The position numbers were made by a program, and so were the translations under genes. A stretch of DNA of 64,000 bases from Zonotrichia leucophrys gambelii (Eukaryota > Chordata > Aves > Passeriformes > Passerellidae), in the NCBI RefSeq assembly GCF_028769735.1, contig NC_088178.1, forward strand, positions 310,001 through 374,000, in the 5' to 3' direction. This document shows, piece by piece, positions 10,801-53,600 of the stretch. Within the stretch, counting starts at the first letter, position 1. The number at the start of each line of letters is the position of its first letter. Under the pieces are notes generated by a model. It saw only the letters and a program-made list of their open reading frames with translations. It did no database searches and was not told the DNA's origin.

Positions 10801-11030
10801 GTAGCTCTGCCCTGTGACTGTCACAGCCCTATGTTCACCCTGCTGACAACCAGATCTGCCTGTGTGAGGCTGGTTTTTTACGGGAGCATCTCTGGGGCCG
10901 ACAGGGCTGTGCTAACTCCTGGTCTTCACACACTCCTGCACTCCCCAAGGTGACATCCTTGTGTTTGCCTTCCAGTGACCTGGGAGCGCCGGGAACCTTC
11001 ACCAACTCAGCATATGATGCCAATCTGTGA
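1821..11030 (+). CDS. SELP: P-selectin, complete gene of 16 coding exons
   Basis: Joined exons: 1821-1823, 2196-2283, 4484-4873, 4971-5078, 5186-5368, 7326-7511, 7646-7831, 7973-8158, 8291-8476, 8611-8796, 8928-9113, 9255-9440, 9574-9759, 9917-10102, 10237-10356, 10746-10776, 10976-11030. The first contributes only the ATG. All junctions are GT-AG and phase-compatible, giving 2652 nt (883 aa plus stop). Order: signal peptide (about 1-40), C-type lectin (41-160), EGF (161-196), ten CCP modules (197-815), transmembrane helix (about 824-851) and a cytoplasmic tail of about 30 residues. Selectins are calcium-dependent receptors for sialyl-Lewis-x-type glycans. P-selectin sits in platelet and endothelial storage granules and moves to the surface to capture leukocytes. 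The choice of SELP over SELL or SELE rests on the TM sequence, the tail ending [10 protein letters not shown] (human FTNAAFDPSP), and CCP number (human P, E, L have 9, 6, 2). The main doubt is the start: exons 1-2 are chosen by splice phase and signal-peptide logic. Confidence 0.93.
2196..2283 (+). CDS. SELP: SELP exon 2, N-terminal part of the signal peptide
   Basis: The acceptor follows CTCTCTCAG and the donor is GTAAGC. The exon is 88 nt, phase 0 in and 1 out. It encodes 29 residues: a basic stretch (SARRTRT) and then a hydrophobic run ([10 protein letters not shown]) that continues into the lectin exon as [10 protein letters not shown]. This is signal-peptide-like. It was chosen because it gives a single open frame with correct phases on both sides. 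Confidence 0.7.
2284..4483 (+). other. SELP intron 2
   Basis: This 2.2-kb intron lies between the leader and lectin exons. No further exon or recognisable transposon was seen. The last 300 bases are C/T-rich, a long pyrimidine tract ahead of the lectin-exon acceptor. Confidence 0.45.
4484..4873 (+). CDS. SELP: SELP exon 3, C-type lectin domain
   Basis: This 390-nt exon (phase 1-1) encodes the end of the signal peptide and the whole lectin domain from WTYHYS to ALCYR. Family hallmarks are [21 protein letters not shown], the calcium/fucose-binding EPNN and ND, and CVEIYI. One calcium-site position differs from human: the residue before DC is Gln where human P-selectin has Glu88. There is one extra residue before the first Cys compared with human. 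Confidence 0.97.
4971..5078 (+). CDS. SELP: SELP exon 4, EGF-like domain
   Basis: This 108-nt exon (phase 1-1) encodes [18 protein letters not shown] and then [14 protein letters not shown], six cysteines in EGF spacing. It is very close to mammalian selectin EGF domains. The EGF module orients the lectin domain and takes part in force-dependent opening. Confidence 0.97.
5186..5368 (+). CDS. SELP: SELP exon 5, CCP/sushi module 1
   Basis: This 183-nt exon (phase 1-1) encodes a 61-residue module with six cysteines, as usual for selectin CCPs. It contains [16 protein letters not shown], close to mammalian P- and L-selectin CCP1. It is clearly diverged from modules 2-9, so it was not part of the recent amplification. 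Confidence 0.95.
5369..7325 (+). other. SELP intron between CCP1 and CCP2
   Basis: This intron is about 2 kb, the longest between CCP modules. I see no further CCP exon or recognisable transposon. There is a short A-run near 6149-6159 and nothing else to report. Confidence 0.5.
7326..7511 (+). CDS. SELP: SELP exon 6, CCP module 2 (A-type)
   Basis: This 186-nt exon (phase 1-1) encodes [17 protein letters not shown] through DAARCEG, with six cysteines. It belongs to the A-type set (modules 2, 4, 6, 8), which share the [10 protein letters not shown] signature. Confidence 0.95.
7646..7831 (+). CDS. SELP: SELP exon 7, CCP module 3 (B-type)
   Basis: This 186-nt exon (phase 1-1) carries the B-type signature [10 protein letters not shown] and the segment [10 protein letters not shown]. 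It differs from module 7 at only about four bases. Confidence 0.95.
7973..8158 (+). CDS. SELP: SELP exon 8, CCP module 4 (A-type)
   Basis: This 186-nt exon (phase 1-1) is A-type ([20 protein letters not shown]) with six cysteines. It is nearly identical to modules 2, 6 and 8. Confidence 0.95.
8291..8476 (+). CDS. SELP: SELP exon 9, CCP module 5 (B-like)
   Basis: This 186-nt exon (phase 1-1) starts B-like ([17 protein letters not shown]) but its C-terminal half ([17 protein letters not shown]) is A-type. It looks like a mosaic from unequal crossover or gene conversion. Confidence 0.95.
8611..8796 (+). CDS. SELP: SELP exon 10, CCP module 6 (A-type)
   Basis: This 186-nt exon (phase 1-1) is A-type with [10 protein letters not shown] and six cysteines. 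It ends [11 protein letters not shown]. Confidence 0.95.
8928..9113 (+). CDS. SELP: SELP exon 11, CCP module 7 (B-type)
   Basis: This 186-nt exon (phase 1-1) is a near copy of module 3, located exactly 1282 bases downstream of it. The intron that follows is also nearly identical to the intron after module 3. Confidence 0.95.
9255..9440 (+). CDS. SELP: SELP exon 12, CCP module 8 (A-type)
   Basis: This 186-nt exon (phase 1-1) is A-type and lies 1282 bases after module 4. It has a private stretch, [15 protein letters not shown], where the other A-type modules read [11 protein letters not shown]. Confidence 0.95.
9574..9759 (+). CDS. SELP: SELP exon 13, CCP module 9 (mosaic)
   Basis: This 186-nt exon (phase 1-1) has a distinct N-terminal part ([17 protein letters not shown]). 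From HGDFTFGST onward it matches the A-type modules, suggesting partial gene conversion by its neighbours. Confidence 0.95.
9917..10102 (+). CDS. SELP: SELP exon 14, CCP module 10
   Basis: This 186-nt exon (phase 1-1) encodes [17 protein letters not shown] to PPVCA with six cysteines. It is more diverged than modules 2-9 and is the membrane-proximal module. Confidence 0.95.
10237..10356 (+). CDS. SELP: SELP exon 15, transmembrane segment
   Basis: This 120-nt exon (phase 1-1) encodes [14 protein letters not shown], then a hydrophobic helix ([20 protein letters not shown]), then basic residues. It resembles human P-selectin (QEALTYFGG, then GGTLLALLRKR) more than E- or L-selectin. Confidence 0.93.
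10746..10776 (+). CDS. SELP: SELP exon 16, first cytoplasmic exon
   Basis: A 31-nt exon between GCTATCAG and GTGAGA, phase 1 in and 2 out. It encodes [10 protein letters not shown] plus a split Ser. The two-exon tail matches human SELP. The KCPL cysteine of the human tail (an acylation site) has no counterpart here; a dileucine is present instead. Confidence 0.8.
10976..11030 (+). CDS. SELP: SELP exon 17, last cytoplasmic residues and stop
   Basis: The exon encodes [17 protein letters not shown] and a TGA stop. It aligns with the human tail end (HLGTYGVFTNAAFDPSP), which is specific to P-selectin and carries its granule-sorting and endocytosis information. The YGVF tyrosine is replaced (PGTF), while a tyrosine appears in the later AYD. 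Confidence 0.9.
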
Positions 11031-11497
11031 GGTGGGGCCGGGCGAGACCCTCGCAGCACCCTGTTCAAAACTCACCTGGGTGGCAGGGGTGCTCCTGGGA
11101 GGGGACACCCCTTGGGACTGGAGTGGGTAACACCAGCTTCATCTCTCCTGTGCTTCCAGCCTGCCTGAGACTGAAACCTACTGTGTCCCCCAGGGCTGCA
11201 GGCCCAGCAGGAGCTGCTGTGGGAGCACAAAGGGACTCCATGCCTGTGGCTGTATGTGGTTGTAGCCTGGACCAGAGCTGCCCCTGGACATTGCCACCAT
11301 GCTGCGTGTGCAGCATTCCCCTGGCAAGGGGAGCTGCCTCCAGTGCAGGCTGCTGGAGACCCACCAGGGACCAAGAGCCATGTGCTGAGGGCAGCCTGCC
11401 ACCCAGCCCTTGGACATTCTCCCACCAGGAATTTGGACATTCCCCAATAGCTGCTCCACTCACGCTTCTACCAATGAGCTTGTGTCAGCGGGATCTG

Positions 11498-11503
11498 AAT
11501 AAA
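11498..11503 (+). terminator. SELP polyadenylation signal AATAAA
   Basis: A canonical AATAAA lies 468 bases after the SELP stop codon and is followed by a T/C-rich stretch. The 3' UTR would be about 490 bases. The CR1 fragment begins shortly after it. Confidence 0.7.
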
Positions 11504-11564
11504 TACCTTTCTCTAACTAATGCCTCCTGTGTGCCTGGCGTGGGGAGAAGTTTTCATTAAATAA

Positions 11565-12097
11565 TGTGGCCAACGCAACTAGGGAAGTGATTCTTCCCCT
11601 GGACTTGGCACCGGTGAGGCCACTTCTGGGTTGCTGTGTCTGGTTCAGGGCCCCTCAGTTCAGGAAGGATGTTGAAGTGCTGGAGCATGTCCAGAGAAGG
11701 TTATGAGGCTGATGAAGGGTTTGGAGCACAAGTCTGATGAGGACTGGCTGAGGGAGCTGGGGTTGTTTGGCCTGGAGAAAAGGAGGCTCAGGGTGACCTT
11801 ATCACTGCCTGAAAGGAGATTGTAACCAGGTGGGGTTTGGCCTCTTCTCCCACGTTATTTTTGAGAGGACAAGAAGACACAGCCTTAAGCTGTGCCAGGG
11901 GAGGTTCAGGTTGGACATTCACAGGAATTTTACACAGAAAGGGTGGCTGGACACTGGAATGGGCTGCCCTGGGAGGTGTTTAAGGACTGGACAGGGTCCC
12001 CAGTGCCATGGTCTGGGTGACAAGGGGGTGTCGGGTCATAGGCTGGACATGCTGATCTCAGAGGTCTTTCCCAGCCGAGCTGATGCCGTGATACTCT
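11565..12097 (+). mobile_element. CR1 LINE 3' fragment, sense orientation
   Basis: This region matches the 3' part of avian CR1 elements: CCAGAGAAGG, GGCTGAGGGAGCTGGGGTTG, GGCCTGGAGAA, ACACTGGAATGGGCTGCCC, and near the end ATCTCAGAGGTCTTTCCCAG followed by a degenerate terminal repeat (GTGATACTCTG). It is 5'-truncated, as most CR1 copies are. It fills the space between the SELP poly(A) site and the ATF6 CpG-rich promoter, and its 3' end directly abuts the latter. Confidence 0.9.
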
Positions 12098-12231
12098 GCG
12101 GAGCTCGGAGCGCTCAGAGCGGCCGTGCGAGCCCGTGCTGCCGCCGAGTGTCCGCCGGCGGCCGCCGTGGCGGGCGGGCCCGGCCCTGCCCTGCCGGAAG
12201 CAGACGTGTGTTTCGGGAGGAACGGGAAGCG

Positions 12232-44630
<32,399 letters not shown>

Positions 44631-47600
44631 TAGGCAAGATTGAAGGTAAATGTGTTTCTCCTGAAATTATGCTTCTCTGTGTCCTTTACAAGTAACATGG
44701 CCAGATCATGGGCTTTGTAGAACATGCCCGTCATGCTGGGAATGGAAAGAGCTTTGCAGGAAACATTATAGTGCCAGGGCAAGGCAGCCCAAAATTGCAT
44801 GAACTCTGTGGTTCAGCACACATTAGAGCTACTTAAAAGGGGTACAAACCTTCTCTGCTTCTGAGTATGGGAACAAATATACCCTCTGCACAAATTACTA
44901 CTGTTAGCACAATACAGTTTCTGTCTTCCCCTAAAACTCTTGCATTTGCAGTTTCATGTGTCACATATTGCAGCTGTAGAGAACTGTGTGCAGGGCCACA
45001 ATTTTTCTGCTGTTTTGTGACTTGTAAGTTGGCACAGATGAGGGGGCCTGCTGTCTGTGCTGAGATAGAGCAGAGGCTTGTGCTGCAGCTTTGTCACATC
45101 TGCAGCACAGTTACTGGTGGTAAAAGCTGTTATAAAATGGAATTTCAGGTGTCTGATGGCACTTTCTGCACTGCAAGCCTGACTAGTGTCAAAGCCAGGA
45201 TAGCTGCAGCAGTGAGAAGCTGGTTGGGATCTGGTGATGGAAATGATCAAGGCAGAGAGTGGTTGAAACATCAACCTGGAGTTGGAGGAACTTCTTTCCT
45301 CCCTTTTGCAGAGGTCTCGATGAGTCATTAGAAATGTCTGCTATGCACATTTGGCTGACCCTGGGCCTTGCTGAGCCTCCTGCCCTGCCATTTTGCAGTT
45401 GGGGTGTTAGATGAGAATTGTTCTGTGCATGTTCACACCCAGCTGTGATCCTGCCAGGACCCTGCAAAGCTCCATTTGTTTCCTGTTCAGAGGAGTGACC
45501 CGAGAGGGGCCCTGAGGTGGTGGGCACCAGGAGTGGCCATGACAGCAGCTCACCCAGCTAAAACCAGCTCTGTGTAAGAACACACAGATCAGCACAGCTG
45601 GTTTGAGCAGCTCCTGTGTTGTCATAACCACCAATCTGTAGATGCCACAGGTACATGGGTAATACAGCCCTGTTCCACCTGGTACACAGCAGGTTTCTTG
45701 GCTTGTGAGATGCACCTCTGTAGAAAAGGTTCAGGCAAAATAAAAACAGCGGTGCTCTTCTTAGTATTAAGGTTTTATGCTGAGCAGAAATATGAGGTTA
45801 GCTTCCAGTCTTGGGATTACTGGGTTGTGTCACAAGGCTGGAATTTTGTTATTAAATGCTTGGCATGTTCTGCTGTTCTTTCAGCTAGCAACACAAATAT
45901 AGCCAGCACCAGGCTCCACATATCCTGAGGTTGAGGAAAAGGGAGCAGAGAATAAAAGTTTTCCTGGAAACTCTGAACAAAGATCAGAGCAGTGTTTGTA
46001 GACTTCTGCACTTGGGGCCATTGCTCCAGCCCACCTGAATGCATGTACATGTCCATAGGTCCTGTTTACACTGCTGGGTTAATGACCTGGAAGTTGTCAG
46101 CTCTCATTTCAAGTCACAGAGCTGTCCTTGGAAACAGTGTGCCTTGTGCCACAGAATCCCTGCAGCTTGCTCTGCTCACTTGCTGGGAGGGGTGCAGGGG
46201 CCTTTTAAACCCATCTATGGAGTTTATTTGGTTGCAAAGCTTTTGGTATTTCTGTTTTATGAATGAAGTGTCCTCAAATAGAAGGCAGTTTCATGCATTA
46301 CCTCATTTATTGTTTAAACAGGGCAAACCTGATCTAGCAGCAAGCTCTGCCCTGAGGCACTTTTCAATGATTTGCTTAGATTCTTTTGTGAGTGCAGAAG
46401 AAAGGACTCCTGCACAGCCAGAGGGGTGCCATCAGCAGGGCCCCAGCCTGGGAAGGTGCCCTTTCACCTCCTCCTGGGGATTGCTGACTTCATTTTCTCT
46501 GGACCACAGCTCCCTTTTCCCTACTGATTAGGAGCTGTGAGAGGACTGATTCCCCCCCAGTGCTGTCCCAAAGTTCACTTGTGCTGCTTGTGCTTGTCCA
46601 AGTGAGGAGCCAAGGCCTGGAGATGAAATGTTTTGTTCTCCTCTCTTGCTGTTTGCCATGCAGACACTCCCACATACTTAATAAGCTGTTACAGCCCTGT
46701 AACATAAAAAACAGAACAAGAATCATGTAGTTAAAAGTTGCAGGGAATGGGTGGTTCTGGTTGTAGTGCTCCAGGTGGAAGGTGGACTGTGGTTGTCAGG
46801 AGTTCCTTTCCATTTGATGTCCCTGGATCCTCTGTCCCCATTTCCTGCTCTGCAGCCTCACAAACCCCAGCATTTCTCCTGGATGCCTGTGATAAAATGG
46901 AACATTTTTTGTGTGTTCTCACTTGCACTGCAGAAGCCATGCCCTGAGTTCCTTGGATTTTCTAGAAAATGGGATTTGCTAGGGCCATCCCTGCCTCTTA
47001 CATGGTAGGACTCAACCAAGACTTCTGAAAATGCAGGACTGGGAAGCAAAGCTGTTGCACACTGCATGTTCTTCTGCTGATGCTTGCTACCTGTAAGACT
47101 GAGATTCCCATGATCTCATCAAATTTATTTTCTCTCCTTTGTCTTGGAAGGCTTGCAGGTCCACATATTTACAGTTAAAGTTTACGTGGGTTTTTTTTTT
47201 TCCTTTTTAAGGAGGAGAGAGGAAAATAAAGTAGCATTTGGATCAGCTGAGTCCATGAAAGAAGCAGGGCTTTTGCTCTGGGTCTAAAGAAATTAATTTA
47301 TTGCTGTTATCAGGGGAATCTGTAATGTCATTTTAAACAAGAGTCTGCTGCTCTGCCAACCCTCTTGATTTCTGCTCTGTAGTGTCTGTGTGGATACAAA
47401 AGGCCAGCTGGTGGATCTGAGGTGCTCTGTCAGCAGGGAAGGGACACCTGACACCCACACAACTCTCTGTCAGAGCTCACATCTGCTCAGGCCTTGCAAT
47501 TGTTTCAGAATTACCTGAATAGCTAGCTTAATGTGAAAAGTAATGAACTAAATCATTGGAGGAAACAAATCCCATCCAATTCACTTTGGCCTCTAAATGC

Positions 47601-50600
47601 TGCTTCAGATCATTCCACCCTTGTGTGGTTAGGATCAGAGTCCCCACAACTTGGAGTGATTAAACAACTTGGAGTAGATTTCTCCATCCTGGAAGGTTCA
47701 CTCAGTGATGACATCTCTGCAGGCTTATTTAAGGACAGTGACATTTTTTAGGGTAAGAATGTAATTACTGTTCTTAAGGAAAACAAAGTTTAGAGTTTAA
47801 TTCACTTGGGAAGTTCAGAGGACTTCTGGCATTTCCTCTCACTACTTCTCTATCTCAAAACAGAAATGTCTTCTAATATAAAAGCTTCCCACTTGCATTT
47901 ATTGCAGTGCATATAGAGTATCTTACAATAGAATGCAGTAAAAAGTAGATATTAAATGGTTTCTGTTTCTTAGAGAAAGAGTGATGCTGGCCCTATGGGA
48001 ATCAATGGCAAAGTCTTTACCAGCTTCTGTAAGACCAGGAATTGGCTTTATAAATTTCTGCTTCAGTGCCATAAACCATAGATCTTCAGGGAAACCTCTT
48101 ATTATGAAAGTAAATTTCTGGTCCTATAAGCCAACATCTGCAGTAAGCATTTAACAGCTTTTCAAGTTCTGCAAACAAGTTTTTGCTGAAATTATTAAGC
48201 CAAATTTCAATCAGAACATTTGTTCTTTCTTTGTTTGCTAGGAGCAAAGTTGAAATGTGCTTCTGTTGGTAATAAGCCAGTCCTGTGCTAATTGTATTTG
48301 AGATGATATAATTGTATTTGGGATGATCTGTTACTTTCAGGAAGCAAAAGATGATAAAGGCTGGCTTTGACATGCTTGTGCAGCAGCAGTTTGCTGTGCT
48401 GCACACACTGCTGGCAGCAATAATTTGAATGAGGCAGGTTCCAATTCACTGCACTCCTGATGCCATCAACATCCTGCAGGGAAAACTGCTTTAGAAGAAG
48501 TTGGCTTCAGATGATGTTTCACAGCCAGAAATTCAGTCCTAACATATATTTTCCTCCTACTTTGTTGCACTTGACAATGGGTGGTTTTTACTGAACATAG
48601 TGTTTTCTGCTGTTGACTTCTTTGTGGATTTCTGCAGACTGGGATGTGTAATTCAGTGTTTCATTCAGATGAATTGATTAGACCCACACAGTCCTGCTGC
48701 CCTATCTGTCTAGAGATAGAGCAGCTCTTCTCTTTGAGTCCTGTGGATTTGCAACTGCTGTCAGTTAATATGCAGATTTTTTTCCTGTGGAGCCTGACCT
48801 TAGCAGCTGTTCAGAGGAAAAAGGTTACTTTATCACAGGATTGTAAGATTTTTAGATCTTGTCTTATATTTTATAAATATGCTGAGAATAACATGTGGTA
48901 AAAAAACTGAGGTTTAGGGCATAGTATCCATGATAAATTGTCTGTCCTTTTCAAAGCAGAGCTCACCCTTTATCCTGTCTCCTCTGTGAGGCCGGTTCAT
49001 GCCTCTCTGGGAGAATTTGGAAGCAAACAGAATGTGTGATTGTGCTTCAGCATGCCCTGAAGCTCAGTGAGTCAGCCTCTGTCAAACTACAGCTGTATTT
49101 GACTTTCAGATTTGAAAATCCATTATGAAAACCTCCTGTTTCCATCTAAGTGTCGATAGTGAAAATTAAGTCTGGCCTGTTGTATTCTTTGTTACAAATT
49201 CCATCTTTTCTGGCCAGACTTTGGATTCTTTCTGTGTCAGGGAATTTTCTCCTTCCAAATCCCCGGTGTCCAGTGTAATAATTTCATATTAATGCCATCA
49301 CTGAATTTCTTTACACATCCCAGATCTAACTAATACATTGTTATTTTTAAACTAGTATTTGGAAGGACAACATACACTGCAGATAATTATAGTGAAAATA
49401 AAACACGCTGCAAGAAATGTCTCCAGAACCCAAAGTGGTTGCAGGGAGACGTGACCAGTAATAGCATACATGTATTTAAAATGTGCTGCATGCTTGAGAG
49501 ACAAAGAGCTGTGGGCAAGAAGGAAAGGAAGATTGTTGGGTTTGGAAAACCTCTGTAAAATCCCACTGGTTATGAAATCAGTGTGGACATAGGCTAGAGA
49601 AGTATAATTGGGAAGCGTGGGAGGAAGATGTGATTATATAGTGGGAATTGTCTCAGTAAAGGAATGACAGCAGTATCTCACTTAATGAGAGTACAGAACA
49701 GCACTATAAGAGTACAGAACAGGCAATTGCCACCCACAAAGTGAGCAGGAGCACAAGTTTATCCACAGACAATTAATTTGTGCTCAATCAGAGCAGGTGG
49801 TGAAAATATGGAGCTCTGAAACAGTTCCCTTCCTCCAGGAAATAACCCAAGTTCAATAATGCATTAATAATACTTTACTTATGCCAGATAATAGTACATC
49901 TTTCTTTTGTGATAGCAGGATGTTCATTGAAGAAAATTTTACTCGGATTATTCTGAACAGTTCCCAGAAGGGAATGGTGGGCTCTTGCTTATGATCTGTA
50001 GCAGTATCTAATTGTGGGATCGATGCTGACTGAGCCATAACTGTACAGAAACATAAATGATCCCTTCACCTCTGGAACTGCGTGTCCAGTAAGACACTGA
50101 CTTGAATCTGATAGGAATGAACTGCTTGAAAAAATGACCTTCATGATACTTTGCTTGCCTTGAATGACTACACACAAAGAGCACTTGGAAGTACCCCTGC
50201 TTGCTTTCTTAGTTGAACTTCACACTTCCACAGCTTCAGACTAGTGATATTTTTCTGTTCATTTTCTGGTTTTATATCTGGCACTCTAGGGTCTGTATAA
50301 AAGTAAAGCATGCATAATAGAGATGGGTTTGGTTTCATTAGTGTCCTACCTTTTAGCAAATATTAATCATTACAGTATTACATTTGAGAGCATTATTTAA
50401 AATCTTAGGCACACATTTAGAGTTAATTCTGGTCAGATGAAGTTATTTGCTTCCAGTTAGAATTAATCCTTTTGCCAGATTTTTAGCTGGACAGCACACA
50501 AAGCTTATTTTATGAAGTAAGAGCCCAGGTGCTGTTATGAGTGTGTGCAGATTATCATCACCTCCCACTGGACCAAACAGAACTCTGCTAGCTTCCAGGT

Positions 50601-53600
50601 TTTATTTTTAAATACTCCTAGGACAAGAAGTGTGATGGAATTCACTCTACATTCTTATCTTTAAACTGGCTTTGAAATTGCTTGAAAGTGGAACATAAAA
50701 CTTGTTTTCAGCTTCTGGGTCTCCTAGTTGTTTGTGGTCTATCTACTGGAATGGTGATGGGTGTGAGAAGAGATCGTTTTGCCTCATGCCTGGCACAGCT
50801 TTGCTCTTCACCCTGCAGTTGGATGAACTCCAATTTTGCCAGCACATTTAATAGAGACTGTCAGGCTTTGAGTTAGTGATTAGGAATTCAGAATGCCATG
50901 GGCTAAGCTAAGAGATCCTTCACACTGGAAACCACTGTTCAGGAAATCCTCTTTGTGTTTTGATTGTAAACGTTAAAATGTGCCTGTGAATAATTCTGGC
51001 ACTTGACAGTGTTTTTCATGGAGAGAAGGCAAAGCTGTGCAGGAGGTGCATGTGCACAGCTCGAGCAGTGTGTTGCAGCATGAGGATGCTGTGGAGGAGT
51101 GGCCTGCCTGCTAAATGCCATGGGCCACTGCCCTTGGAGCTGCTTGGCAAAGGGCCACCAAGTTTTGCACAAGTGGTTGTTACGGTTCCTTGGTTTCATG
51201 ACTATCCAAAACAAGGTTGGAAGTGTCAGCTGTCTCAAAGAGACTTATATCCACTATGAGGAAAGTGGTCTGAGAGGTGGGGAAGGTGCACAGGCCTTCC
51301 TCTCAGGATCTGAGTCCTGCCAGTCTCCTGTGTGTTAAACAATGCTCTCCTCTGAGACTCTAGAAGTGCACATTCCCAAGCTGTTCCTCAGCTTGGAGAT
51401 TCTTAGATTGAGTCACTTGTTAGCATCTGGGAAGCCCTTGTTTAATCTCCTTTCTAGGAAATCAGTGTGGAGCTCTTCTCCTCTCTAAGAACAGCCCTGA
51501 GCACTCAGATCTGCTGTTTTTCATCAGGAACTCAGTAGACAATCAGTGGACAGGTGACTCCTGGAAAAGGCAGCTGAAAGAAAACCAATCTGCTGTCTTA
51601 GGTGATCTGGGACCACCATCTCCAGAAGGGCATCTCCTTAACATCAAGGAAATAACACTCTGAGTTTCTCTTTCCTTTTGCTGGTCCATCTGTTTGGCAT
51701 TTACTAACCAGCTGTAAGCCTTAACTTTCCCGCAGGCAGCAGAGGTGCTGCATAGAATCCAGGCATGAAGTTTCCCTTCCTTCTTCCCACTCAATTTCCA
51801 AAGTGCCAACATAGGGAAACATGTACAAAAATGAAGGTAGACATCAACGTGCTGTCATTTGGAGAAAAGCAACAGATGCAGCCATTTGCTTGGTGTGAAT
51901 TTTTGGCAAAATCAGGTAATTGCAGCTCTAGGAGAATGAAAGAAAGTGTAAAGAACTACATTTACACAACTAGAAGGAAACTTTAGGTGTGGTACTACCA
52001 ATGCTGAAAAAAGGGTGTGAAGCCAGCTGGGTAAATGGCAATGTTGTGACAGGGTGTTTCCATTTCAGGGTAAGGTTGGTTGGTGTTGGCTTGGTATGGC
52101 AGTCCAGGAGGAGGATATTGCCCACAGCATGGCACTTGTCAAAGAGATGTAAGAAATGCATGTAAAAAGCATGTCTGTCCCTTAATCTCGTTGTCATGCA
52201 CAGATGTGCCTGTAAAGAGTGCAGGATAGGCCAGAGAGAAGAACCTGACCTCCTGTAAGTTCTCAAGTGATGATCATTTAATCCCCTACAGCACTCCATC
52301 CCTCCTCTGCTGTCCAGCAGAGTAGAACCTCTTCACATGAATCAAAGTTGATACCCTTATGACTTAGTCTCTCCAAATCTTGATGGTTGACTTGAGAATT
52401 TACCTGTTTGTTTATAAAAGTCACTTCTAGTACCTTAATTCTCCTAGGAAGCAGGCATCTTAGAACAAGACTAGTGTGCACTGAAAGACAAAAACCAGAG
52501 CCCTGTACCTCAGCTGTGGCACCTTCTGTCCAGTTCTGTTACAAATCACCTCTAGCTGCTTGCAGTGCTTTTTCTGATTGAAAATGCCCTGACAAAGCCT
52601 TGGTGCAGCTGCCTGGGCTTGTAGGAAGTTACAGTGTTGAATCTGGCCCACCAGAGGATGTGTTACTGTGCTCCTGGTCTGGGTTTCCCTCCCAGTAAGG
52701 GCATGTGCAGTTGTTACAGGGCTGTGTGTACTCTTGGTGTGCTTACATACAGATGTGTGTGGGGTCAGAGGCACAGAGGGGAATGATCTGCAGCCTGGGG
52801 ACTGCCTGGAGTTCACACTGACTTTGTGTGGGTCAGGCACAGCTCTGCAGGGCCACGAGAGGTTCAGAGGGCAGGAGGGAGTGGAAGTGAAAGGGAGCAC
52901 ATCCAGCAGGAGGAAGTAGCCTCAGGCTCTTGCTCTGCTGTAAACCTGCACATTACGACCATGATAAGGTATTTTTGTTGATGAGTTTAGGTAACGAAGA
53001 AAGTAGTGACTACCCATATTAAACTGGTTAATGGCAAGCTAAGTTGCCCTCCAGCTAGAAGAGAAGATTTAGATTGGTGCCATCAGGGTGCTCAGTACCT
53101 CTGCTAATTTGCAGAAGTCATCATGAGTCCAAGATGTTCAGTTGTTTTGTGTAGAATTAAAACCAGTACAGTAATAAGAAAAGAAGGGAGGGTTCATATG
53201 GAAGCATAATTTAGGTGATTTTAAAAGTGCCCATGCAATTGATGCTATCCATGTAGTGAAATCAATTATTTTGCCATAGTATTTGTACCCTCAGTGTCTA
53301 AGAGGACACTGATATATACTCATCTAAAACCTTTCAGGCATCATTCCTCACATCTTTGTTCTGTGATTAAAATTCTGGTAGAGGTTTCTTTGACCTGAAA
53401 GTCCCTTGTATTTTGAAATAAAAAAGCTGAAAACTCCTGTGGCTTGGTGAAATGTTGCGAATAGGGCATGTCATTTTTAAAACCCACATTTATGAAAACA
53501 GAGTTTCTGTGGTTCTCTGATATGGTTGCGTCACACTTTGTAGGATGTTTGTAGAAAATGTGGAAATTAACTCAAGACTTCTTCTTCCATTAGCAAAATG

